Source of the DNA: Paludibacter sp.
Lineage (GTDB): Bacteria; Bacteroidota; Bacteroidia; Bacteroidales; Paludibacteraceae
Assembly: GCA_024710005.1 (NCBI GenBank)
Contig: JANJVQ010000010.1
Coordinates: 1 to 64,000, forward strand
Direction of reading: 5' to 3'
Length of the DNA stretch: 64,000 nucleotides
This document shows positions 44,055-56,392 of this stretch, in pieces (the stretch's first letter is position 1; the number at the start of each line of letters is the position of its first letter). The notes under the pieces were generated by a model. That model did no database searches. It worked only from the letters and a program-made list of their open reading frames with translations, and was not told the origin of the DNA. Made by a program: the position numbers and the translations under genes.

Positions 44055-45458
44055 ATGAAAAAAATCAAATTACCGTTGCTGGTATTCTTTGCCCTGTCGA
44101 TGCTTTTTGTAAGCTTGTCGTTTGTTAAAATCAATCAACAGGGAGAACTGCCCAGAAGTGCCGGAGCACTTTATCTTCAGTACTGTGCAAGTTGCCATGG
44201 TGAAAACTTCGAGCGTTTTGCCGCACGTCAGTGGGTTTATGGAAATTCAGTTCAGGATGTAGTCTCTACGCTGAAATATGGACGACCAGCTATTGGTATG
44301 CCTGAATTCGGGAAAGCCATGTCGGATAGCGAAATAAATACTTTAGCGCAATATACGATTGAAAATGTAGCCAGGGTTCCGGCCATTATTCCTTCTTCGT
44401 TGAATGTAAAAGATACAGTTCGTTCGCTTGATTTAGATTTTGTGTTGGAGGAGGTTGCGGGCGGAAATATGAAAATACCCTGGGGAATGGCTTTTCTTCC
44501 CAATGGCGATATGTTGGTTACTGAAAAATCAGGCGTGTTATATCTTGTTTCTGGAGGTAAAATGATGGTGGTTGATGGTTTGCCTGAATTGTTTGTCAGA
44601 GGGCAGGGCGGATTGATGGAGGTGGCTGTTCATCCTCAATTTGAAAAAAACAGTTTAATTTATATAGCTTATGCTGATGGAGATGCTTCAAATGCACTGA
44701 ACACGTCAATAGGAAGAGGAGAGTTGAGAAATGGCAGACTGGTTAATTTTGAACGCATTATGCGGGGTATACCAGGTACAAACGCCGGAGTACATTTTGG
44801 TTGCCGGATTGTTTTTGATAAGGATGGTTATTTGTATTTCACCATTGGCGACAGGGGTAGAAAAGAAAATGCACAGGATTTGTCGAATCATTGCGGTAAA
44901 GTGCATCGAATCTTCGACGATGGCAGGATTCCTACTGATAATCCATTTGTTGATGTCCCAAACGCGGTGAAAAGTATTTGGAGCTATGGGCACAGAAATC
45001 CACAAGGACTGGTGTATGATCGAAAAACAAATTTGATCTGGTCGAATGAACATGGGCCAAAAGGCGGTGATGAGCTTAATATTGTAATGAAGGGAAAAAA
45101 CTATGGTTGGCCGGAAGTAACTTTCGGTATTAATTACGATGGAACCATTATTACAAATGATACGGCCAGAGTAGACGTAGAACCGCCTGTATATTACTGG
45201 ATTCCATCCATTGGGCCGAGTTCGTTGGCTAAAGTGTCCGGTTCGCGCTATCCGGGTTGGGAAAATGATTTTCTGAGTGGTTCTTTAAGCTTTGAATATT
45301 TGGAACGAACCATTATGAAAAATAACAGGGTGATTGCTACTGAAAAATTGTTACACAAAATTGGCCGTATTCGCAATGTAGTTCAGGCGCCTGATGGATA
45401 TCTTTATATTGCTGTTGAGAACCCGGGCAAGGTGTACAAAATTGTTCCTGTAAATTGA
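44055..45458 (+). CDS. PQQ-dependent soluble aldose dehydrogenase with N-terminal cytochrome c
   Basis: 467 aa. Signal peptide/anchor, then a cytochrome c domain with heme motif YCASCHGENF (residues 43-52) and distal Met in AIGMPEFGKAM. The glucose/sorbosone dehydrogenase propeller follows: IPWGMAFLPNGDMLVTEKSG, NAGVHFGCRIVFDKDGYLYF, SYGHRNPQGLVYD and NEHGPKGGDELN, matching the YliI/Asd type. It oxidises an aldose in the periplasm and passes electrons to its own heme. The next gene, a TonB receptor, starts 3 bp after the stop. No PQQ biosynthesis genes are in the window. Confidence 0.88.
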   Translation: MKKIKLPLLVFFALSMLFVSLSFVKINQQGELPRSAGALYLQYCASCHGENFERFAARQWVYGNSVQDVVSTLKYGRPAIGMPEFGKAMSDSEINTLAQYTIENVARVPAIIPSSLNVKDTVRSLDLDFVLEEVAGGNMKIPWGMAFLPNGDMLVTEKSGVLYLVSGGKMMVVDGLPELFVRGQGGLMEVAVHPQFEKNSLIYIAYADGDASNALNTSIGRGELRNGRLVNFERIMRGIPGTNAGVHFGCRIVFDKDGYLYFTIGDRGRKENAQDLSNHCGKVHRIFDDGRIPTDNPFVDVPNAVKSIWSYGHRNPQGLVYDRKTNLIWSNEHGPKGGDELNIVMKGKNYGWPEVTFGINYDGTIITNDTARVDVEPPVYYWIPSIGPSSLAKVSGSRYPGWENDFLSGSLSFEYLERTIMKNNRVIATEKLLHKIGRIRNVVQAPDGYLYIAVENPGKVYKIVPVN

Positions 45459-45460
45459 AA

Positions 45461-47509
45461 ATGCCTGTGGGTTATCGGAGACTGATTTTTGTTATATGGC
45501 AATGTGCCGCTTTTTTATTCGCTAATGCCGTTGAGCATGTAGTTAATACTGACAGCACAAGGTTAAAAAGTATTCAGTTAGATGAGTTGTTGGTATCTAC
45601 ATACCGTTATCATGCGAATATACGTCAACTTGCTGCTCCGGTACAAATCATCCGTAGTTCAAATATTGAAAGAAATGAAGCAGGTGATTTGTCTGCGACA
45701 CTGAATCAGATCCCGGGAATAAATATGCAGTCAGGCACTTTTCAGACTACTAAGTTCACAATCCGGGGGATTGGTTCCCGCAGTCCGTACAGCACCAACC
45801 GTACCCGTGCTTATCTGGATAATATTCCGCTAACAACCGGCGATGGAACTACGGTAATGGATGATGTGGAATTGGGCTATATTGAGAAAATTGAAATAAC
45901 CAAAGGTCCGCATTCAGCCTGGTATGGCTCGGGTATGGGAGGAGCAGTACGTTTCGTGACAAAGCAAATACCAGATAATAATCAAAATATTGCATCACAA
46001 TTCAGTGCAGGAACTTATGATTTCCGAAAATTCACGGTATATACACACATTCCGAATGCATCTGGTTATACTAATCTCGGACTGACAAGTTTGTCCGGGG
46101 ATGGCTATCGTCAGAATAGTAATTTTAAACGCAAATCAGGTATAGTGTCGGGTCTGTTCAGCAATAAAGGTAAACTGAATTATTTGTTGACTTTTAGTGA
46201 TGTACATGCTCAAACACCAAGTTCGATAGATGAGGAAACTTTTCGAATGTCACCTTCGAATGCAGCACCCAATTGGTTGTCGGTAGCAGGTTATAAAGCG
46301 TATGAACGCATACTTGCCGGTATCAGGTCGGATTTACCGATTAATCAGCAGTGGAAAAATTTGTTGACGGTATCCGGAAGCTGGTATGATCAGTATGAGC
46401 TACGACCCTTCAATCATCTCGACGATCGGGCAATGTCTTTTAGTTTGCAGGATAATGTAGTGTTTAATAAAAATAACATGACAATCTCGACTGGAATTGA
46501 ATGGTTGCATGAAAACTACTTCTGGCGTATTTTGGCAAATAATGACTTGTCAGAGTTGCAAAAAGCAACAGAGTTACGAAATCAGTATAATGCTTTCTTT
46601 GGTTTTGAAGGCAGGTTTCATCCCTCCCTTACATTTTCACTTGCCGGGAATCTAAATGCGACAACCTATTCGGTTCAGGATTTATTTGAAACCGATGAAA
46701 TTGATTATTCGGAAAATTATTTTAATAAGTTGATTTTTTCGCCCAAATTGGGTTTAAACTATCGTTACTCCGACCAGTATTCAATTTATACTTCCATTGG
46801 TCACGGATTTTCAAATCCTACTGTTGAGGAAAGTCTCGACTCTGAAGGATTTCTCAATCCATATCTTAAACCGGAACAGGGTTGGACAATGGATGTTGGA
46901 ATGAGAGCCAACAACATTACCAATACTTTATTTGCTGATTTCTCGGCATACTACATCTTACTGCATGATTTGCTGGTGACGAAACGACTTTCGGAGTCAG
47001 TCTTTTACGGAGCAAATGCCGGTACGGCCATTTTAAAAGGACTGGAACTTCAGTTGCGGTACAAACCTTCAGAACTTATTCAGCTTACCGGGGCATTTAA
47101 CGCATCAGAAAACAGGTTTAAAACTTTTATTTCAGAAGATATTGATTATGCCGGCAAACATTTACCCGGCATTCCTGAGATGCATGCACATGTTGATATG
47201 CAAACAAATTTATTCCGAAACTGGGAGTTCAATGCGGTATATACACTTTCAGGAAAACAATACCTGAATGATGCCAATACGGCTCAGACAGGAAGTTGGC
47301 AAACCATCAATTTACGGAGTGCATACACTATCGATCTGGGTAAAAAAATACAGGTACAATGTGTTGTTCATGTAAATAACCTGCTAAATGAGCATTATGC
47401 ATCAATGGTGCTCATCAATGCACCATCTTTTGAAGGCAGGGCTCCCCGGTATTACTATCCCGGAATGCCACGTAATTTTCTGTTTACGATCAGGTTAGGT
47501 GTAAAATAA
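45461..47509 (+). CDS. TonB-dependent receptor coupled to the sugar dehydrogenase
   Basis: About 682 aa from ATG 45461 (the frame also opens at a TTG 6 bp earlier). An N-terminal hydrophobic export signal precedes a TonB-box-like SIQLDELLVSTYR. The plug domain has APVQIIRSSNIERNEAGDLS and NQIPGINMQ, then the barrel with the FTIRGIGSRSPYS and GSGMGGAVRF motifs. It ends NFLFTIRLGVK. There is no carboxypeptidase-like N-terminal extension, so it is a classic TBDR rather than SusC. Tight coupling to a PQQ enzyme suggests that PQQ, or the enzyme's sugar, is the ligand. Confidence 0.88.
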   Translation: MPVGYRRLIFVIWQCAAFLFANAVEHVVNTDSTRLKSIQLDELLVSTYRYHANIRQLAAPVQIIRSSNIERNEAGDLSATLNQIPGINMQSGTFQTTKFTIRGIGSRSPYSTNRTRAYLDNIPLTTGDGTTVMDDVELGYIEKIEITKGPHSAWYGSGMGGAVRFVTKQIPDNNQNIASQFSAGTYDFRKFTVYTHIPNASGYTNLGLTSLSGDGYRQNSNFKRKSGIVSGLFSNKGKLNYLLTFSDVHAQTPSSIDEETFRMSPSNAAPNWLSVAGYKAYERILAGIRSDLPINQQWKNLLTVSGSWYDQYELRPFNHLDDRAMSFSLQDNVVFNKNNMTISTGIEWLHENYFWRILANNDLSELQKATELRNQYNAFFGFEGRFHPSLTFSLAGNLNATTYSVQDLFETDEIDYSENYFNKLIFSPKLGLNYRYSDQYSIYTSIGHGFSNPTVEESLDSEGFLNPYLKPEQGWTMDVGMRANNITNTLFADFSAYYILLHDLLVTKRLSESVFYGANAGTAILKGLELQLRYKPSELIQLTGAFNASENRFKTFISEDIDYAGKHLPGIPEMHAHVDMQTNLFRNWEFNAVYTLSGKQYLNDANTAQTGSWQTINLRSAYTIDLGKKIQVQCVVHVNNLLNEHYASMVLINAPSFEGRAPRYYYPGMPRNFLFTIRLGVK

Positions 47510-47512
47510 CAA

Positions 47513-47533
47513 CCCCTGATTTTTAGTCAGGGG
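47513..47533 (-). terminator. Convergent hairpin terminator
   Basis: Stem CCCCTGA/TCAGGGG (47513-47519 and 47527-47533) between the converging TonB receptor and RNA helicase genes. On the minus strand it is followed by a T-rich stretch, so it fits helicase termination best and may act both ways. Confidence 0.6.
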
Positions 47534-47544
47534 CTGCATGATTC

Positions 47545-49392
47545 TTATCTTCTGTTTCTCCAGGGTTTATCACTGCCCGAAGTTTTTCTTCTGCTTTCGC
47601 TTTTCCGTTCGTTGTTGCCTTCCGGCTTCCAACTTCCTCCGGATGATTTGCGATCATCTCCTGAAGATTTTCTTCTGTAACCGCCATCACTGTTATATGG
47701 TCTGTCAGTTCTTCGTTTTCCGCTTTCAGGTCTCCGCTTTCCGCTTGATTCAGAATATCCTTTACTTTCTCTGGCAACGCCAAGTTCGATGTCCTTCTGA
47801 TCGGCAAAGGCATTGATGATTTTATCTGATTGATCTGCGAAAATATCAAAAAATGTAAATTTATTGGTCACTTCAATATCTCCTACACTGATGGTTTTGT
47901 CACCAACAACATCATTGATAATGCCAAGTAATCTGGATGGATTAATACCGTCTTTGTTCCCGATATTCATTTTAAAACGAATTTTATCGCCACGTTTTGA
48001 ACCTCTGTCGCCTCTGTTACCCCTGTCACCTCTGTCACCACGGTCATCCCGTTTCATTCCTCTGTCACGTTCATGGTAATTCAAATCTTCAGCGTCTTTG
48101 TAATAATCAAGAAAACGGTTGAATTCCAATGAAACGAATCTTTTTAGCAGTTCAGATTTATCGAGATATTCCAGTTGTTTCATGATTTGGTCCATGTACG
48201 GACTGATCTGTTCTTCGTTCACCTCCACCTGCTGCATTTTATCAATCATGTGAAACAATTGCTTTTTGCAGACTTCCAGTCCGTTCGGAATTTGCTGTTG
48301 CTCAAAATTTTTCCTGAGCATCCGTTCGATATCCTTGATTTTGAACTTCTCTTTCGAATGAATAATCGAAACAGAAACTCCTTTTTTGTTGGCACGACCG
48401 GTACGACCGCTTCTGTGGGTGTATATTTCCACATCGTCGGGCAGGTTGTAATTGATTACATGGGTAAGATCGCTCACGTCCAATCCACGGGCAGCCACAT
48501 CGGTAGCAACCAGCAACTGGATGTTCCTGATGCGGAATTTCTGCATTACGGTATCTCGCTGAGCCTGTGACAAGTCACCATGCAGTGCATCAGCATTGTA
48601 ACCATCTTTCATTAAGTGATCGGCTACCTCCTTGGTTTCCTGACGGGTACGGCAAAATACAATCCCATAGATATCAGGATTCAAATCGACAATACGTTTT
48701 AATACCAAATAACGTTGTTTGGCCTGAGATACATAATAGATGTGAGAAACATTGTCGGAGCCGGAATTTTTACTTCCTACCGTAATTTCCTCATGATCTT
48801 TCATGTATTTTTTCGCAATGCGGGCAATTTCTGCCGGCATAGTAGCCGAGAATAACGTTGTGCGACGTGTTTCCGGTGTTTCCTTGAGAATGGTTTCGAT
48901 ATCTTCCTTGAAACCCATATTCAACATTTCATCGGCTTCATCGAGCACCAGATAGTTGATGTTTTCCAATTTGATTTTACCACGTTCAATCAGGTCGATT
49001 AACCTTCCGGGAGTTGCCACGATGATTTGCGGTGTCTGATCGAGTTGTTTTAGCTGTGTGCGAATGTCTTCGCCTCCATAAACCGGCACAACACGGGTGT
49101 GCAGGTATTTGGAGAAATTCTTCAGATCGTTGGAAATCTGGATGCACAATTCGCGGGTAGGAGCGAGGACAAGCGCTTGCACCTGTTTGCGGTTGGCATC
49201 AATCATATTCAGCAAGGGCAGACCAAAAGCTGCCGTTTTTCCCGTGCCGGTTTGCGCCAAAGCGACCAGGTCGGAGTTTTGTTCAAGCATAAAAGGAATT
49301 ACCTTTTCTTGCACAGGCATGGGGAACTCAAAACTGAGTTCTCCGATTGCTGAGAGAATTTCTTCCCTCAGGTTCAGTTCTTTAAATGTCAT
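47545..49392 (-). CDS. deaD: DEAD-box RNA helicase (DeaD/CsdA type)
   Basis: 615 aa. Q motif FELNLREEI-type start, Walker A ALAQTGTGKTAAFGLPLL, DEAD box NYLVLDEADEMLNMG, SAT motif LFSATMPAEIAR, and motif VI HRSGRTGRANKKG. A dimerisation-like helical region follows, then a basic repeat (DDRGDRGDRGNRGDRGSKRG, about 455-475), a DbpA-type RNA-binding domain (MNIGNKDGINPSRLLGIIND), and a Ser/Arg/Lys-rich disordered tail. Its likely work is ribosome assembly and RNA unwinding in the cold. The long leader has a strong stem-loop. Confidence 0.93.
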   Translation of the reverse strand: MTFKELNLREEILSAIGELSFEFPMPVQEKVIPFMLEQNSDLVALAQTGTGKTAAFGLPLLNMIDANRKQVQALVLAPTRELCIQISNDLKNFSKYLHTRVVPVYGGEDIRTQLKQLDQTPQIIVATPGRLIDLIERGKIKLENINYLVLDEADEMLNMGFKEDIETILKETPETRRTTLFSATMPAEIARIAKKYMKDHEEITVGSKNSGSDNVSHIYYVSQAKQRYLVLKRIVDLNPDIYGIVFCRTRQETKEVADHLMKDGYNADALHGDLSQAQRDTVMQKFRIRNIQLLVATDVAARGLDVSDLTHVINYNLPDDVEIYTHRSGRTGRANKKGVSVSIIHSKEKFKIKDIERMLRKNFEQQQIPNGLEVCKKQLFHMIDKMQQVEVNEEQISPYMDQIMKQLEYLDKSELLKRFVSLEFNRFLDYYKDAEDLNYHERDRGMKRDDRGDRGDRGNRGDRGSKRGDKIRFKMNIGNKDGINPSRLLGIINDVVGDKTISVGDIEVTNKFTFFDIFADQSDKIINAFADQKDIELGVARESKGYSESSGKRRPESGKRRTDRPYNSDGGYRRKSSGDDRKSSGGSWKPEGNNERKSESRRKTSGSDKPWRNRR

Positions 49393-49507
49393 AATGATGT
49401 TTTAGTACACGTTTTGAGCAGTCATCCGGCGATAATTTCATTCGTTCTGAAACGTGTACCCTCTGATTAGCATACTGCAAATGTTGATGCAGTGGATTTC
49501 GGAATTT

Positions 49508-49543
49508 CACCCGCAACGCGTGGTTGTTTTTATTTTGCGGGTG
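49508..49543 (-). promoter_or_regulatory. Stem-loop at the 5' end of the RNA helicase mRNA
   Basis: A perfect 9-bp stem CACCCGCAA/TTGCGGGTG (49508-49516 and 49535-49543) around an 18-nt loop. It lies directly downstream of a minus-strand TACCTTTG box (49544-49551) and 116 bp before the start codon. If that box is the promoter, the transcript begins with or within this hairpin. Confidence 0.55.
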
Positions 49544-49578
49544 CAAAGGTAATAAAAATTTATGAATAATATTATCTT

Positions 49579-52827
<3,249 letters not shown>

Positions 52828-52954
52828 TTACAAGTTGAAAATTATATGACAAAGTAAAGTGTTTTTGTGATAGTTTTTATGACTTATTGTATTGAAAGTT
52901 TGTTTTTATGTTCAGTTTTGATTGTTTTTTTAAGAATATCGCAAGTCAATAAAC

Positions 52955-52991
52955 AAAAAACGATCAAGACTAAACAGTCTCAATCGTTTTT
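52955..52991 (-). terminator. Terminator after the NagB-like/PIG-L gene
   Basis: Stem AAAAACGAT/ATCGTTTTT extended across a mismatch by AGACT/AGTCT, loop AAAC. It starts 20 bp after the stop at 53011 and separates that gene from the GH2 gene. Confidence 0.75.
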
Positions 52992-53010
52992 CAACTATGA
53001 TATAAATTGT

Positions 53011-54993
53011 TTAAAATTTATATTCCACAAAAGCTTCAATCGCTTCGTAGGAAGCTAATCCAAGTTGTTGATATAATGAGGCAGTTGCCCTGTTTCTATC
53101 TTCGGCACGTTGCCAGAATAGTCTTTCATCATTCCCCATAAACGGAGCGCTTTCCATTTGGGATTGGTGACGAAGAATTGACTTTCTTTTGTTGAGCAAT
53201 TGTTCCGGACTGATAGGTACAGCCATTTCAATGTGGTCAATTTCCCATTCAGCCCAGGCGCCACGATACATCCAAACACGGCATTCGTCCATGATTCCTT
53301 CTTTTTTGAGTTCATCAATGGCAGCCAGAGCGGCGTTTAAACATACCTTGTGCGTTCCGTGCGGGTCGGCGAGGTCGCCGGCCACAAAAATCTGATGGGG
53401 TTTCACTTTTCTGATTAAATCCATCACAATCAGGATGTCTTTCTCTGTCAGATTACCTTTTTTAACAGCACCTGTTTCATAAAAAGGTAAATCAAGGAAG
53501 TGTACGTGTTCAGGTTTTAATCCCACGAATCTACAGGCAGAACGGGCTTCTTCCCTGCGGATTTGTCCTTTGATGAAAAGTAAATCTTTATAAGTAGAAG
53601 ATTTAATCTCCTGCTGACTTAACAAAGCATCCAGCGCTTCATCTAATTTCGCGTCAGCCTCAACCTTACTTTTGTTATATTTGCTTGAAAGACTTTTCAT
53701 CAGGGAAACATAACGAACAACTTCCTCATCACCTACGGCGATATTGCCGGATGTTTGATAAGCTACATGCACCTCGTGATTTTGATCCACCAAACGCTGG
53801 AAGGTGCCTCCCATGGAAATTACGTCGTCATCGGGGTGCGGACTGAAAACCAATACTCTTTTAGGGTATGGCAAAGCTCGTTCGGGACGATTGGAATCAT
53901 CTGCGTTAGGTTTTCCGCCCGGCCATCCGGTAATGGTGTGTTGCAGGTCGTTAAATATCTGAATGTTTACATCGTAAGCTGAACCATATTTTACCAGCAG
54001 TTCATCCAATCCGTGTTGATTGTAATCTTTATTGGTCAGTTTCAAAATGGGTTTGCCGGTTTTTTCACATAACCAAACAATAGCCCTACGGGTCAGTTTG
54101 TTAGTCCAGTCGCACGAGCCAACCAACCAGGGGTGACTAATGCGTGTCAACATCTGAGCGGCATTAACATCCATTACTACCTTAGCATTTTTGTGCAGTT
54201 GTAATAAAGATGCAGGTACATTATCATCAGCTTTTTCTTCTACCACTTTTTTAACAATAGCAGCTTTGTGTTCTCCCCATGCACCCAGCGTGAGCTGACG
54301 GGCATCCATGAGGGTGGAAAGACCTATTGTAAAAGCATAGGATGGGATGTCAGAAGTGTTGTTGTAGAATGGTTTCAAATCTGCTCTTGACTGATCGTCG
54401 AGCAACATTAAGCGTGTTTTTGAACCAATATTTGAACCTGGTTCATTGTATGCGAGGTTGCCGATTAATCCGACACTTACCAGCACGAAATCCAAACCAC
54501 CTTTTTCAGCAATCAGCTTATCATAAGCATGACAAAAAACATGAATGTTTTTTTCATTTGTGTCCGGTATGAGTGTATGAAAATTATCCGGATTAAAATC
54601 TACTTTCTGAAGCAGGTTATCTTTAATAATTGCCGTGTTATTGTGCTGATTCAGTTGTGATAACGGATAAAATTCAGTCACATTGAAAACAATCACATTG
54701 CTGAAACTCAATCCTTCCTCTTTGTGTAAACGTACTAACTCCTCATACACACTCAGGGGAGAAGAACCGCCGGATAAACCCAATACACAGGTTTCATTTT
54801 GAGCTTGTTTGTTTTTGATGATTGAGGCAATCTCGGCTGCTATTTGTTTTGAGCCTTGTTTCTCATCGTCATAAATCTCTGTATCAATTTTTTCAAATTG
54901 AGTTTGCCTGATTTTGTCAATGGCATCTTCCGGACAATAATAGCGTTCCGGAATTCTTTCCAATGTAATTTTTGAACTTAAATCGAATTGCAT
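53011..54993 (-). CDS. NagB-like (degenerate) and PIG-L deacetylase fusion
   Basis: 660 aa. Residues 1-290 follow glucosamine-6-phosphate deaminase (LGLSGGSSPLSVYEELVRLH). At the E. coli NagB active-site positions, FNMDEY is FNVTEF here (D72 to T) and NDGHIAFNEP is LIGNLAYNEP (D141 to I, H143 to N); only the later Glu persists. Residues 380-600 are a PIG-L/LmbE zinc deacetylase with intact VFSPHPDDDVISMGGT (about 384) and DPHGTHKVCLNAA. Bacteroidota have this long form, usually annotated as NagB. Here the deaminase half looks inactive while the deacetylase half looks active. It lies 8 bp downstream of the kinase gene, same strand. Confidence 0.85.
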   Translation of the reverse strand: MQFDLSSKITLERIPERYYCPEDAIDKIRQTQFEKIDTEIYDDEKQGSKQIAAEIASIIKNKQAQNETCVLGLSGGSSPLSVYEELVRLHKEEGLSFSNVIVFNVTEFYPLSQLNQHNNTAIIKDNLLQKVDFNPDNFHTLIPDTNEKNIHVFCHAYDKLIAEKGGLDFVLVSVGLIGNLAYNEPGSNIGSKTRLMLLDDQSRADLKPFYNNTSDIPSYAFTIGLSTLMDARQLTLGAWGEHKAAIVKKVVEEKADDNVPASLLQLHKNAKVVMDVNAAQMLTRISHPWLVGSCDWTNKLTRRAIVWLCEKTGKPILKLTNKDYNQHGLDELLVKYGSAYDVNIQIFNDLQHTITGWPGGKPNADDSNRPERALPYPKRVLVFSPHPDDDVISMGGTFQRLVDQNHEVHVAYQTSGNIAVGDEEVVRYVSLMKSLSSKYNKSKVEADAKLDEALDALLSQQEIKSSTYKDLLFIKGQIRREEARSACRFVGLKPEHVHFLDLPFYETGAVKKGNLTEKDILIVMDLIRKVKPHQIFVAGDLADPHGTHKVCLNAALAAIDELKKEGIMDECRVWMYRGAWAEWEIDHIEMAVPISPEQLLNKRKSILRHQSQMESAPFMGNDERLFWQRAEDRNRATASLYQQLGLASYEAIEAFVEYKF

Positions 54994-55001
54994 AATGATT
55001 A

Positions 55002-56087
55002 TTATTTATCTTTTGAGCAGTTTTTTACAATTTCCTGCATGATATTGAATTTTTTTTCTTGTTGCTCTAACAACCTGAACTGGGCAATTGTTCGCTGCCA
55101 ATTGTGTTCCGGGTGACTGATTTTATAATAGGTATCACCATTCAGATAGTCAGCAAAAAAACGTACTGTCTGCATATAAGTCAGCATTTTTGCTCCAAGT
55201 GCCAGGTACTCAAGTTCGGTGTCGGTAAGGAAAGTTGCTTTTTCAAGATAACCTTTCGTGTATGCTTCATAAATTGCCAAATTCACGTCGATATTATCCA
55301 GGTTTGCGTCATCTTCAGCTCCTGTATTGGCTGCGGTTCGCATGAAATCACCAAAGTCGGATAAAACGGTACTGATCATCATGGTGTCGAGATCGACGAT
55401 ACAACAAGGTTCATCTTTATCGTTGAAAAGCAGGTTGTTGATTTTCGTGTCGCAATGGTTGATGCGACCCGGGAGTTTTCCCTCCCTGTATAGTCGCTGT
55501 GGCAAACACATTTCATCGGCTCTTTTCAATAGCTCATCCACCATCCATTGTGTTTTCTCCAATCTTCCTGCCGGATTTTCTTTTACGGCATCTTTCAGTT
55601 GCTGTACCCTGAATTCTACATTGTGAAAATCAGGAATACTGTCGATTAACTGATTTGCAGGAATATCGACGATCATACAATGAAAATTACCGTACGCTTT
55701 TCCTGCTTCATAAGCCAGTTCGGGTGTGATGGCTTCGTAACTGTGTGTGTTTACAATATTAACGTATATTCTCCAGTAATTACCTTCATCATCTTTGTAA
55801 AAAAGCTTATTGTCTTTTGTTTCAATAAGTTGAAGCACCTTCTGTTCGATATTAGTTGCCCCTACCTCCCTGTATTTTTTTCTCAGGTGATCGGTCACAA
55901 TGCGAATATTGTTCTGCAATCCCTCCACATCTTTAAAAATGTTGTGGTTAATTCTTTGCAGAAAATAGGATTCGTCATTGGGATTTTCTCCTGTCAGGAT
56001 GAAAGAGTCGTTGATGTGCCCGATTTTAAGTGGTTTAATGTCGGTAATTTTAGTTTTGAGCTTGAATTGAGTCAGAATTTTTTCCAT
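55002..56087 (-). CDS. N-acetylhexosamine 1-kinase-like phosphotransferase (NahK/APH fold)
   Basis: 361 aa, aminoglycoside-phosphotransferase fold. It has the catalytic loop INHCDTKINNLLFN (HxDxxxxN) and metal-binding IVDLDTMMISTVLSDFGDFM; the N-lobe has NHNIFKDVEGLQNNIRIV. Similar Bacteroidota enzymes phosphorylate GlcNAc/GalNAc at C1 in galacto-N-biose-type pathways. Head of a two-gene operon with the NagB-like/PIG-L gene. Substrate inferred from context, not proven. A TACCTTTG box lies 46 bp upstream (56134-56141). Confidence 0.78.
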   Translation of the reverse strand: MEKILTQFKLKTKITDIKPLKIGHINDSFILTGENPNDESYFLQRINHNIFKDVEGLQNNIRIVTDHLRKKYREVGATNIEQKVLQLIETKDNKLFYKDDEGNYWRIYVNIVNTHSYEAITPELAYEAGKAYGNFHCMIVDIPANQLIDSIPDFHNVEFRVQQLKDAVKENPAGRLEKTQWMVDELLKRADEMCLPQRLYREGKLPGRINHCDTKINNLLFNDKDEPCCIVDLDTMMISTVLSDFGDFMRTAANTGAEDDANLDNIDVNLAIYEAYTKGYLEKATFLTDTELEYLALGAKMLTYMQTVRFFADYLNGDTYYKISHPEHNWQRTIAQFRLLEQQEKKFNIMQEIVKNCSKDK

Positions 56088-56133
56088 TGAAAATGTGTTT
56101 TACGAATAATAAGATGGTGATTTTTTGAATCAG

Positions 56134-56141
56134 CAAAGGTA
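56134..56141 (-). promoter_or_regulatory. Putative -7 box of the kinase operon (TACCTTTG)
   Basis: A TAnnTTTG match 46 bp before the kinase start. No clear -33. Confidence 0.45.
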
Positions 56142-56392
56142 GTTCAAAATTTTTTCATGGCACACATTACTGTCTTAATAAATATAAAAATGCACGTTCC
56201 TACATTTCATTTCCAACAACAAAATGGACTAATGATAAAAATATACATACAATTTGTACGTAGCAAACCTTTATAGTCCCTGTTGATAAAATGAATACGG
56301 TTATAACAGACGAAGTTATTCCGATGGATGTGAAAATTCAACTGAAAAAGCTGAATATGAACCTGCAAATAGCACGATTAGACTAAATTATT
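56142..56392. other. Intergenic region between kinase and sulfatase genes
   Basis: 250 bp, AT-rich. It holds only a 31-codon ORF on the plus strand (56291-56386), described separately. No hairpin terminator is obvious for the sulfatase gene. Confidence 0.4.
56291..56386 (+). pseudogene. Possible remnant of an XRE-type regulator/antitoxin N-terminus
   Basis: 31 codons, ATG to TAA. The run IPMDVKIQLKKLNMNLQIAR then LD-stop resembles the first helix of HTH_XRE antitoxins (xxLKxLGxNIxxARLRRxxS), cut off exactly where the helix-turn-helix would start. The rest of the domain is not found in any frame after it. It may be chance. Confidence 0.25.
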
